Part shown: positions 34,357-44,608 of the stretch, piece after piece
Layout: each line of letters begins with the position of its first letter
Numbering within the stretch: the stretch's first letter is position 1
Assembly: GCA_030562195.1 (NCBI GenBank)
Contig: JAUJPP010000011.1
Location: 9,734,001-9,798,000, forward strand
Origin: Nipponacmea schrenckii
Lineage: Eukaryota > Mollusca > Gastropoda > Lottiidae
Length of the DNA stretch: 64,000 nt
Direction: 5' to 3'
Position numbers and translations under genes: made by a program
Notes under the pieces: model-generated
Databases searched by the model: none
Told to the model about the DNA's origin: nothing
The model's input: only the letters and a program-made list of their open reading frames with translations

Positions 34357-35309
34357 CCATCACTTCCAATTCCCTTTGTTGTCTCCTATATATATATCCA
34401 ACAATAAGGACAGTGTATGGCCAAGAGCTGTTTGTGGACATTACAAACACTGTTTATGGTTGACATTTATGATCTTATTTGATCATAATTTCAGATAATT
34501 TCATTAGATTTGGGGTCATGCAATAGTCATTTATAAAATTCACTTTTCGTCTCGTTTGACATCTTGTGCATCATTTTTCTCAACTATGAATTGAGATATG
34601 AAGTTGCTTTTTGGCATGCTATCAAAGAACATTTTGGGAAATGCAATGATACCTTTTGGCTGAATAACTTTCATTAGCCACTTCTTGAAAGCTTCATGAA
34701 TATTTAATTTGGTGATTTTCGGGGTCGCACTTCATGGTCCTAAAATTCTCATGTAACACTTTGTGGTCAGTTTGAATGAATAATAGCATTTGTTTAACTG
34801 CAATCAGTATTTTTGATGCAGGAGGCTGCACAAAATATATAGTATAAAAAGTGGGCGTCGCCCGTTCCCATGTCAACTATTTGATTAATATGCAAATTTA
34901 CTACATTTTCTATATCTGCCAGTTAAAACACTATTTCTAGGCCAAGTATAAATTTCCTAACCTAAGTATTTAAAAAAAAAAATCATGAATCGAACTATAT
35001 GTCCACTTAAGCGAATATTTGGGGTTGTTGCTTTTTTTATCTCACGCACTTTTCCAGTCCAACCGATGACCTGAAAATGTCCACTCAAAATAATTAAATT
35101 ATTAATAATTGGTCATAATTACTCACATCATCAATAATTGGTCATGGGAAGCTTAAGAGTGGGGAGACAGTAAGAGGCAATGTTTTTACTAAAAATGGAA
35201 TAGGGGTATGGTTGTCCATTAGCCGAATTCCAGGGACAATTATATCTCCTTTCCCTATGTGAAACTTGGTCTTGGGATGGATTAAAAAGCCGAGGAGAAA
35301 GTTTAGTAA

Positions 35310-35890
35310 GATGGCTTGCCAGGCAAGGTAACATACGCCCACTTCAGCAACCAGAATATTCCATGTTTTTTCATTTAAGCAAGGAAAATAACTCATAAAT
35401 CGACATCTGGAATGGCACTATTTTTTAATTTGTCCAAGATGTTATTAAGATGAATACACATACCAAGTTCCAATCAAATCGGATAAAAACTACAGCTTCT
35501 ATTGCGTACAAAAGTAAATTTTAACATTTCTCATTTAATCAAGGGCAATGACTCATAAACAGACATCTGGCGAGATATTATCCAGTTAAATACACATTCC
35601 AAGTTTTATTAAAATCTGATGCAAACTATAGCTTCTATTGCGTACACAAGTAAATATTAACGTTTTCTCATTTAATCAAGGGCCATTACTCATAAACCGA
35701 TATCTGGAATCATGCCATTTTCGAACTTGACCGAGATATTACCAAGGTGAATACACATACCAAGTTTCATTCAAATCTGATAAAAACTCTGGCTTGTATC
35801 GCGTACACAAGTAATTGTTGACGGACGGACGGACCGACAGACCGACGTACGGACAGGGGTGATGGCAATATACATCCACATTTTCATGTG
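35310..35890 (+). mobile_element. Pearl-like element, complete copy (in D1)
   Basis: The left end GCTTGCCAGGCAAGGTAACA is followed by TACGCCCAC. Three internal units (CATAAACNGACATCTGG, CCAAGTTTCATTCAAATC, TTCTATTGCGTACA) follow, with periods of 136-161 bp. Then come a GACGGACGGACC-type microsatellite and the right end CCACATTTTCATGTGGGCGT. Both termini carry short hairpins (CTTGCC/GGCAAG and CCACAT/ATGTGG) and a shared inverted CATACGCCCAC. This composition matches the published oyster pearl elements, which are thought to be Helitron-derived, but I could not confirm a Helitron CTRR end. Confidence 0.75.
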
Positions 35891-35996
35891 GGCGTATGAA
35901 AATAGTACACCCGAGGATACCAGTCAGTACTCGTCAGTAAATCCGAGGACCAAGTTAGATTTACTACGCTGTATTTACTACTAACTAAGATTGAAA

Positions 35997-38833
35997 TGAA
36001 ATGAAATGAAATGTATTAAAGTGCATCAGCACCAAAACGGGCTATATAGCCTTGAATACGTTTTAAAAATAAAAACAAAAATTAAAACTAGAAAATCAAT
36101 ACATTAAAAATAAAAATTATCACAAAACCCCAAAAAGGGCAACAAAACAATGCTAAAAACTATATCACAGAATGGCTGTAACCCAATATGGGCTAAAAAC
36201 AAAATAGCAAAAACAAAACTATAACACAAATATTTTTTAAAATTTATAATACAGATTAGTCTTTTTTAAAAAACGCGACAACCTTCTCATAAAGAGAAGG
36301 TTGTGCAAACAGATGGAACAAGGATCTAGCACGGTAGTGCTGAGATCTTATAGGTTTGAGATGCGTGCACTCAATCAGAATGTGTTTCACTGTCAGGCGA
36401 ACCTGGCAATGCTCACAGACTGGTTGAGGCTCTCGCTTGAGCAGGTAACAGTTGGTAAGGTGAGTATGTCCAAGACGAGAGCGACACAAAACAACTTCAT
36501 TTCTCCTGTTGGCACAATAGGAGGATGGCCAATCCCCCAAAAGAGGCTTGATGGCATGAAGTTTGTTTGTATCTGCAGCATCCCATTTTTGCTGCCATCG
36601 TTGCAAAAAAAAAAGTCCTTATCACCGATTTAAAAGTCGGTGTAAGGCAAGGAAAAGGGGGGAGACAGGCAGTGACAAAGCAGCCTTAGCCGCCGCATCT
36701 GCCTTGTCATTTCCCGTATGTCCATGTGACTGGGAAGCCAACAAAGGACAATGCCCCTTTTTTGGGCCCAGAGAGCTTGTAAATATCTCCGATTATTGGG
36801 TGCACAAGCTGGATGTTATGAATAGCTTGTAATGCGGACAGAGAATCAGAATAGATAATACATTTTTTTAAGGATAATGAGGACTGAAAGAACTCGAGTG
36901 CCTGTAAAATGGCAACGAGTTCTGCAGTAAAAATAGAGGCTGCTGGTGGAAGAGATACAGACAGGACTTCGGATGGTGTCACTGTTGCAGCTGCCACCTT
37001 ATCACCATCCTTGGACCCATCTGTATAGAAAGGAGCATAATCCCCATATTTAGCCCTTAATTCAAGAAATTTCGACTTGAAGACGATCGAGCTTGTCTGT
37101 GACTTCTTATTGCTTGATAGACTAAAGTCTATCTGAAATGGAGCAATTGACCAAGGTGGAATTGTGGTCATTATGAAGTCCGCAATACTGTCGTGGCTGA
37201 TACCAGCCGCTGACAAAAGTGGTTGAATGCGGACTCCAAAAGAAAAAATTGCACGAGGCTTTGCCTCGTACAAATGTTAAAAAATAAGGACTAAATATGG
37301 GGCGGTGAGCCGGATGGTATGGCAAAGATGCTTTTTTAAAATAGCATACTGTAGTGAAAGTCTATCACGTCTGTCGTACAATGAGGGTTCGTTAGCCTCG
37401 ACGTACAGACTTTCAACTGGAGTTGTGCGAAAAGCGCCTAAACTGATTCTAAGTCCTTGGTTGTGTATGGTATCAAGCTCTTTGAGATAGGATGGACGAG
37501 CTGAACCATACACCTGGCACCCATAATCGAGCTTACGGTCAGCTCCCCAGTCAGTGTTTGATAAGACTCTCAGTATGTTGAGAGCTTTCAGGGCATTTTT
37601 TCTTGAGGATTTTAATGTGTGGACGGAAAGAAAGCTTGCTGTCAAAAGTAAGACCAAGAAATTTGAATTCCTGGGACTACAGGAACGACAGCATTGTCCA
37701 AACGTAGCACTGGGTCAAGGTGCAAAACCCCTTCTTTTACAGAAATGCATGCAGACGGTCTTGGATTTCGAAAATCGAAATCCATTGTCAGTCGCCCATT
37801 GCTGTAGATTGTTTAAGCAAAGCTGCAACTGACGCTCGATCGTCTGCATGTTAGTAGAACTGTAACACATCTGAAAGTCATCAACATACAGAGAGCCATC
37901 AACCCCCCCTCTAAGGCACGATGTGATGGAATTTATCTTAATGGAAAAAAAGGGGAACGGATAATATGCTACCCTGAGGAACTCCATTATCCTGAGGAAA
38001 AGGATCTGAGAAAATGGAGCCAAGTCGTACCTTATACGTCCTATCATGTAGGAAATTGGAGATAAATAATGGCAATCTTCCTCGAAGACCGAAGTCAAAG
38101 AGATCGCGAAGAATGCCATATCTCCAAGTAGTGTCATATGCCTTCTCCAAATCAAAAAATATGGCTACTAAATGGTGATTTTGGATGAAGGCGTCCCCGA
38201 CGAAAGATTCAAATCTAACGAGGTGATCAAGAGTGCTCCTTTGGGACCGAAATCCACATTGGAGGTAAGCAAGTAGATTGTTGGACTCGAGGTGCCAAAC
38301 GAGCCTTCTATTGATCATCCGTTCCATGGTTTTACATATGCAGCTGGTCAATGCAATAGGGCGATAATTAGTAGGATTCGTAGGATCCTTACCAGGTTTA
38401 GGGATGGGAATAATAGTAGCAATCCTCCACGAAGGAGGAAAGACACCCTCATCCCAAATCTGGTTAAATATAAGTAAAAGTTTTTTTAATGTAGGGTAAG
38501 GAAGATGTTTGAGGATCTGATAATGAATATCGTCAGGCCCAGTAGCTGTATCATGGGCCTGTTTTAAAGAATACTTCAGTTCAGATATAGTAAATTTTTC
38601 GTTATAATATTCCTCATTTTTAGATGTAAAATTTAACCTTTTCCTCTCTTCCCGGAGACGGACTCTCTGGAAAGCATTAGAGGAAAAGTTTGAGGATGAA
38701 TTGAAAGAAAAATTACTTCCTAATGAATTAGCAATATCTGGAAGTGTGGTGAGCGTTGAACCATCTACTTCTAGATGGTTCACAGATATTGTATCCGCTT
38801 TACCCTTGATCCTACGAATCCTATCCCAGACTG
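35997..38833 (-). mobile_element. 5'-truncated I/Nimb-like LINE between the two D repeats
   Basis: The 3' tail (GAAATGAAATGAAATGAAATG) is at the left and the RT and RNase H code follow on the minus strand. The element stops at CCCAGACTGA (38834), just before the EN/RT junction, so ORF1 and the endonuclease are missing. The RT frame 38783-37938 is long and has FDLEKAYDTTW; YVDDF lies in the next frame (38155-37715). Frameshifts near 36610, 36714, 37270, 37590, 37730 and 37950 break the code. It lacks the extra A present at 18121 in the full-length copy. Confidence 0.92.
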
Positions 38834-39332
38834 AATAAGAAGCTGCATGCTGTAGCTATATCAGCAGTGTATGACAAAGAACATTTTTGGATGGAGCGTC
38901 AAGAAGACAACATGAATAAGAATAAGTTCAAATCACCTCAAGACCTGGAGACATAGCTGTGATGTTTGATGGCACTTGGCAGAAGAGGGGAAAGGGCCTC
39001 AGTCATAGGCCATGTAGAGGCAATGTACGGGGCAATATGGGCTTCTTACGCCTCTTCTGCTTCCCATAGTCTGTGTCCTCGAGCAGATTCGTGGTGCAAT
39101 TACAATAAAGCTGTTGCTAAAGTAGGTGCATTCGAGGGAAAACACAGAACCCTTTTAAGTCCTTGAATGGGAGGATTTGGGTAAAGTGCCCTAAGACAAG
39201 ATGGGCTTCTTAAAAACTGTGGAAACAGCAGATGCTATTGCTGTTTTATGGTATAACAAGGGTTACTCTGCCTTCACTGATGTCTTCGATGAACTAGGCA
39301 GAGGGTTGCCATATATCCATTTTGAATTCTGA
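38834..39332 (+). pseudogene. Mutator-like transposase 3' part, second copy
   Basis: This repeats the segment from the middle of the gene through the DGTWQKRG-coding part (about 38962) to the stop TGA at 39330-39332. Here the frame 38966-39166 includes LCPRADSWCNYNKAV, a Cys-containing block typical of this domain, whereas the left copy lacks the bases for RADSWC. It therefore preserves the older state at that point. It has no promoter or N-terminus of its own. Confidence 0.72.
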
Positions 39333-40576
39333 ATAAAGTCAGTTTATTTTAATCTGTAACTATTTTTATCACTCCTACCCCCATGCAGATGCACCTCACT
39401 GTTCATTATCTAAATTATCCCCCACATCAAACATCCCCAGGTCTAACCCTCCACTATTATATGTAATGCCCTCCCTTTTTTCCTATTGTGCGTTTCCATT
39501 GCCACTTCCAATTCCCTTTGTTGTCTCCTATATCTTTGTTCCCCTGTTCCCTTTCTTTGCATACTGGCAACCCTCTGCCTAGTTCATCGAGGACATCAGT
39601 TCCATCACTTCCAATTCCCTTTGTTGTCTCCTATATATATATCCAACAATAAGGACAGTGTATGGCCAAGAGCTGTTTGTGGACATTACAAACACTGTTT
39701 ATGGTTGACATTTATGATCTTATTTGATCATAATTTCAGATAATTTCATTAGATTTGGGGTCATGCAATAGTCTTTTATAAACTTCACTTGCGATTTTCT
39801 CAAAATTCACTTTTCGTCTCGTTTGACATCTTGTGCATCATTTTTCTCAACTATGAATTGAGATATGAAGTTGCTTTTTGGCATGCTATCAAAGAACATT
39901 TTGGGAAATGCAATGATACCTTTTGGCTGAATAACTTTCATTAGCCACTTCTTGAAAGCTTCATGAATATTTAATTAGGTGATTTTCGGGGTCGCACTTC
40001 ATGGTCCTAAAATTCTCATGTAACACTTTGTGGTCAGTTTGAATGAATAATAGCATTTGTTTAACTGCAATCAGTATTTTTGATGCAGGAGGCTGCACAA
40101 AATATATAGTATAAAAAGTGGGCGTCGCCCGTTCCCATGTCAACTATTTGATTAATATGCAAATTTACTACATTTTCTATATCTGCCAGTTAAAACACTA
40201 TTTCTAGGCCAAGTATAAATTTCCTAACCTAAGTATTTAAAAAAAAAATCATGAATCGAACTATATGTCCACTTAAGCGAATATTTGGGGTTGTTGCTTT
40301 TTTTTTATCTCACGCACTTTTCCAGACCAACCGATGACCTGAAAATGTCCACTCAAAATAATTAAATTATTAATAATTGGTCATAATTACTCACATCATC
40401 AATAATTGGTCATGGGAAGCTTAAGAGTGGGGAGACAGTAAGAGGCAATGTTTTTACTAAAAATGGAATAGGGGTATGGTTGTCCATTAGCCGAATTCCA
40501 GGGACAATTATATCTCCTTTCCCTATGTGAAACTTGGTCTTGGGATGGATTAAAAAGCCGAGGAGAAAGTTTAGTA

Positions 40577-41325
40577 AGATGGCTTGCCAGGCAAGGTAAC
40601 ATACGCCCACTTCAGCAACCAGAATATTCCATGTTTTTTCATTTAAGCAAGGAAAATAACTCATAAACCGACATCTGGAATGGCACTATTTTTTAATTTG
40701 TCCAAGATGTTATTAAGATGAATACACATACCAAGTTCCAATCAAATCGGATAAAAACTACAGCTTCTATTGCGTACAAAAGTAAATTTTAACATTTTCT
40801 AATCAAGGGCAATGACTCATAAACAGACATCTGGCGAGATATTATCCAGTTAAATACACATTCCAAGTTTCATTAAAATCTGATGCAAACTATAGCTTCT
40901 ATTGCGTACACAAGTAAATATTAACGTTTTCTCATTTAATCAAGGGCCATTACTCATAAACCGATATCTGGAATCATGCCATTTTCGAACTTGACCGAGA
41001 TATTACCAAGGTGAATACACATACCAAGTTTCATTCAAATCGGATAAAAACTACAGCTTCTATTGCGTACACAAGTAAATTTTAACGTTTTTTCATTTAA
41101 TCAAGTGCAATAACTCATAAACCGACATCTGGAATCGTGCCATTTTCGAACTTGTTCGAGATATTATCAAGATAAATGCACATACCAAGTTTCATTCAAA
41201 TCTGATAAAAACTCTGGCCTGTATCGCGTACACAAGTAATTGTTGACGGACGGGCGGACCGACAGACCGACGTACGGACAGGGGTGATGGCAATATACAT
41301 CCACATTTTCATGTGGGCGTATGAA
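40577..41325 (+). mobile_element. Pearl-like element, complete copy (in D2)
   Basis: This is the same element as at 35310 with identical ends, but with one more internal unit (four instead of three). Repeat-number change after duplication is typical of such arrays. The GGACGGGCGGACC microsatellite and the right hairpin are present. Confidence 0.8.
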
Positions 41326-41487
41326 AATAGTACACCTGAGGATACCAGTCAGTACTCGTCAGTAAATCCGAGGACCAAGTTAGATTTACTACGCTGTATT
41401 TACTACTAACTAAGATTGAAAATAAATCTTGAAACAATTTCAATTTACTACCAACCTGACGTCTTAAGCAACAAGCTTTCCAACAGT

Positions 41488-42074
41488 CTGTCACGTCTGT
41501 CGTACAATGAGGATTCGTTAGCCTAGACGTACAGACTTTCAACTGGAGTTGTTCGAAAAGAACCTAAAATGATTCTGGGTCCTTGGTTGTGTATGGTGTC
41601 GAGCTCTAAGGTAGGATGGAGCTCAACCATACACCTGGTACGCATAATCGAGCTTGGATCGAACAAAAGCTCGATATAATCGTAGGAGGACCCTACTGTC
41701 AGATATAAGACTGAAATGAATTGTAGGAAAAAAAATATAATCTGTGATTAGAAAAAGTTTTATCTGTTCTGACCACCGACTCATATGCTCAACACGACAG
41801 CTGATTGACCAGTGTGGGCCACCCGTCTAGGAATCCCCTGGCCCAAAGTGATGTATTGTGAAGTATGTTACCCTCAAACACCGGGAGTCCATCCAAAATC
41901 GGGGGGGGGGGGGCGTACCTGATACGAAATGATCTGAGCAGACGCGAATGTTAGAAATGGTGGTCTCGCTCATATCTGTTCGGTTGATGGCAGCTAACCA
42001 GATTCGTCTCGCCTCGCCTTTTACGACACGCAATGGGTGACAGTGGACCTATTCTTAACCCCGGTCCACTACAA
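41488..42074 (-). mobile_element. Internally deleted I/Nimb-like LINE relic
   Basis: Positions 41488-41706 match the RT/RNase H linker of the LINE (GACGTACAGACTTTCAACTG), and 41764-42074 match its 5' end (AACCCCGGTCCACTA). The whole middle is missing. Between the two blocks of the 5' UTR match lies foreign DNA with a run of 13 G and a THAP-like exon. Confidence 0.8.
41919..42016 (-). pseudogene. THAP-like zinc-finger exon inside the LINE relic
   Basis: The minus strand encodes RRIWLAAINRTDM and then RVCSDHFVSG, the second half of a THAP C2CH finger (conserved Trp, then C-x2-H). A splice donor (CAG/GTACGC) follows at 41918. It replaces about 50 bp of LINE 5' UTR, next to a run of 13 G. THAP domains occur in host regulators and in P-type and Kolobok transposases. 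The source is unknown. Confidence 0.6.
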
Positions 42075-42448
42075 ATGAAGTGAAACATATCAGAATCTGT
42101 AGATAGAAATATTCGGAATGATCTTGTGAAGATTATTTTAACGCTGAAAAATTTCCAATTTGGCAATTCTTGGTTGAAGTACAAACTGTTCAAGTAATAC
42201 TGTATGCCATTATACGACTGTCAGCTGTCAATGGAAAAATTCTATTTGAAGTATCCGCAGGTTATGGTACATTCCACCTCGAACGCACAATTACCTCTCA
42301 ATAATCTGAATGACATTAAAGAGTATTTGTGTATATTGTCAAAAAAATGTATAGTGTATTGTACCTCTTTACTAAGTAATGTAATCTGTTACGAATGAAT
42401 ACTATTATTAGGCACACACTTAATTCATTTTGCTACAAACTCTAATTA

Positions 42449-43490
42449 AGGCCTAATTTAAACGTCGCACCCGGTCGTGTCGAACTTAGTGCAATTAAAT
42501 ACGACGTTAACTCGACGATTGAAACAAAATAGTTCGACTCAGTCGTTCGATCCGACTGGCCAGTCAAATCGAAAGACTGTTTAACGCCTCTATTTCAAAA
42601 AGTGTGCTAAAGTCGATTTTTCTTGAATTATCAGCAACGGGTCTTCATGGATTCCCTTTCGCGCATGCTCTTTATAGGGGATTTTCCTTAGTATGTTTTC
42701 ATTTCCAAGGAAAAGAAGCATAAGACTAAGATGGACAGTTATTCTTTCAGGTAATAAACTTTATTTCTGAATGATTTCTGTTATATTTTGTTAATGTGCT
42801 TTTGTTGAATGATTAAGAAATATATGTATCTATTTGATAAGTTTGAATTTTATTATAGGCCTACTGAGTCTTGAGGCCTCACTCGGTAGGCTAGGCCTCT
42901 GAACTGCGCCCATAATGGTTTACATGTATGTTGATTTTGATTGGACCTACGTGTATTTTGTGTCTGTGATACGGATCATGTCTCCTCTGTATGTCTTGCA
43001 GTTAATGTCTAGACCTACCCCCATTCGTATAATTTTCATGATAAAGGCGAGTTTGGTGAGTTTCTAAATTGCCCTGTCATCTAATTTGTGTTCTTTCTTC
43101 TGACTGTTAAGTTAAGATGTCTTTAATTGTTTAACACACTCCCTGTATATTTCTGTGACAATGAACCATGCCTACATTTACGTTGATTGGCTTTAAGGTG
43201 TTCAAATGCTGATGTTTTCTACTGCGAGATTCTACTAGGATCGACAGTAATGTCGAACAAGCCATCCATCGTTTCCTGGCCGCCAGAACACGAGAGATAA
43301 AGAATGAAAACATTTGTTTAAAAAAAGTAGCCATTTTCAAAAATGGTGACAATGTTTCCCGCCAAGATCGCCAAAGCAATAAAACGACTGTATGAAATGG
43401 GTATTTTTATTTTCTTGCCGAAGCCGCGATCAAGTCGTACTATTTGAATTAAGTTCGACACGACCTGGGCGCGACGTTTAAATTAGGCCT
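42449..43490. mobile_element. 1.04-kb TIR element with TA target duplication
   Basis: The termini are inverted repeats of about 40 bp with few mismatches (AGGCCTAATTTAAACGTCGC, then CGGTCGTGTCGAACTTA). TA occurs at 42447-42448 and 43491-43492. The inside has one minus-strand frame starting ATGGCTACTTTTTTTAAAC at about 43334, of no recognised family, and no transposase. TA duplication suggests a Tc1/mariner-mobilised non-autonomous element. Confidence 0.75.
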
Positions 43491-43925
43491 TAGGTACATT
43501 TTGTCACCTTGAAAGAACACACACACGCATATCAATAAGCATTTAGTAATTTTGATGCCTGGAAGATCAAGCACTAGAAAAACCATGACAATGAACATTT
43601 AATAATTAACAAACATTTAGTTTATTCAAATAGAACTAAATACTTCCTGTGCCTATGCTTACGTAACATTGTCATTAGTTCACCTTCGTGTCTGAAATTA
43701 TGTTTGCCATTTACCAGTGTCCAGAATTGCGGCTAATTTAGCCTGGATATGGCGCAACTTAATCTCTGCCCCTTGCATTTCATGCAATTTGAATACAATG
43801 TATGTGATAATGATACCAGACAAATCCCTTGCTTTCTCCCACTATGAAGTAATCTCGCTTTTTCCTTACTTGACCTTTTGATACTCATGTCCCGACATAG
43901 CACAACATTTAAGTGTGCCTACTAG
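43491..43925. other. No recognisable gene
   Basis: Mixed-composition noncoding sequence with no ORF of note and no repeat shared with other parts of the window. Confidence 0.4.
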
Positions 43926-44212
43926 AAAATGAAATGAAATGTACTAAGGTAAGCAAAAGAAATGGATATATAACACCTGTCGCTTGAGCAGATAACAGTA
44001 AGGTGCGTGTGTTCAAGACGAGAGCGACACAAAACAACTTCATTTCTCCTGTTGGCACAATAGGAGGATGGCAAGTCCTTAAAGGCTGGCTTGATGGCAT
44101 GAAGTTCGTTTGTATCTGCAGCATCCCATTTTTGCTGCCATTGTTGCAAAGTAAGTTCTTTTCACCGACTAAGTCGGTGTAAGGCAAGGACAAGGTGAGA
44201 GAGACCATTAGC
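43926..44212 (-). mobile_element. Short I/Nimb-like LINE relic
   Basis: The tail ATGAAATGAAATG is followed directly by the C-terminal coding part (CAAGACGAGAGCGACACAAA, then TTGATGGCATGAAGTT). Almost the whole 3' UTR is deleted. The sequence ends at the RNase H side near 44212. Positions 44213-44608 hold degenerate GTGTGCCTAAA-like repeats and no gene. Confidence 0.8.
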
Positions 44213-44608
44213 ACAAGAAATGGCTATATAGCAGGTGTGCCCACTTGTAGGTGTGCCCAAATGACATTGTGCTGAACAAGTGTACCTAAAAGAGCGTTCC
44301 TAATTGAATGTGCCTGAATAAATGTGCCTGACAGTGTGCTTAAAAGAATTGTGCCTTAAGTGCTGAGTCTCAATTAGGTGAACTAAAAATATGTGTGCCT
44401 AAACAACAGTAAACTATCCCAGCACAAAGCATTAAAATCTCAATACTCAAGGTTAACCACAGAATTGCTCAAAACCAAAGATGCAGTAACATGCCATAAT
44501 CGCATCAGATTGGAGGTTCAATCTTCTGACTAAGCAGCCAACATCCAGACTTTAAATTGTCATTTACCCTTGCGCAGAATGTTAAAAGAGGCGCATATTT
44601 CAAGTTTT

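Larger units (their letters stand above)
33611..35996. repeat. Left copy (D1) of a 2.4-2.6 kb direct duplication
   Basis: The sequence from AATAAGAAGCTGCATGCTG at 33611 to CTAAGATTGAAA at 35996 recurs at 38834-41421 with a few substitutions and small indels. D1 contains the 3' half of the Mutator-like pseudogene, noncoding DNA and a pearl-like element. D1 joins the upstream Mutator-like gene without a break on its left. On its right it abuts the 3' tail of the LINE. Confidence 0.93.
38834..41421. repeat. Right copy (D2) of the 2.4-2.6 kb direct duplication
   Basis: This copy starts exactly at the truncated 5' end of the LINE and ends at CTAAGATTGAAA, where it continues into new host sequence (AATAAATCTTG). 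It is about 200 bp longer than D1. The difference includes one extra internal unit of the pearl-like element (about 41040-41180), 16 bases at about 39083 that restore a Mutator-like SWC motif, and small indels. Confidence 0.93.

Noticed and set aside
34241..34498. 85-codon frame duplicated at 39486-39743
   Set aside because: Its conservation is explained by the D1/D2 duplication. It has low-complexity content and matches nothing.
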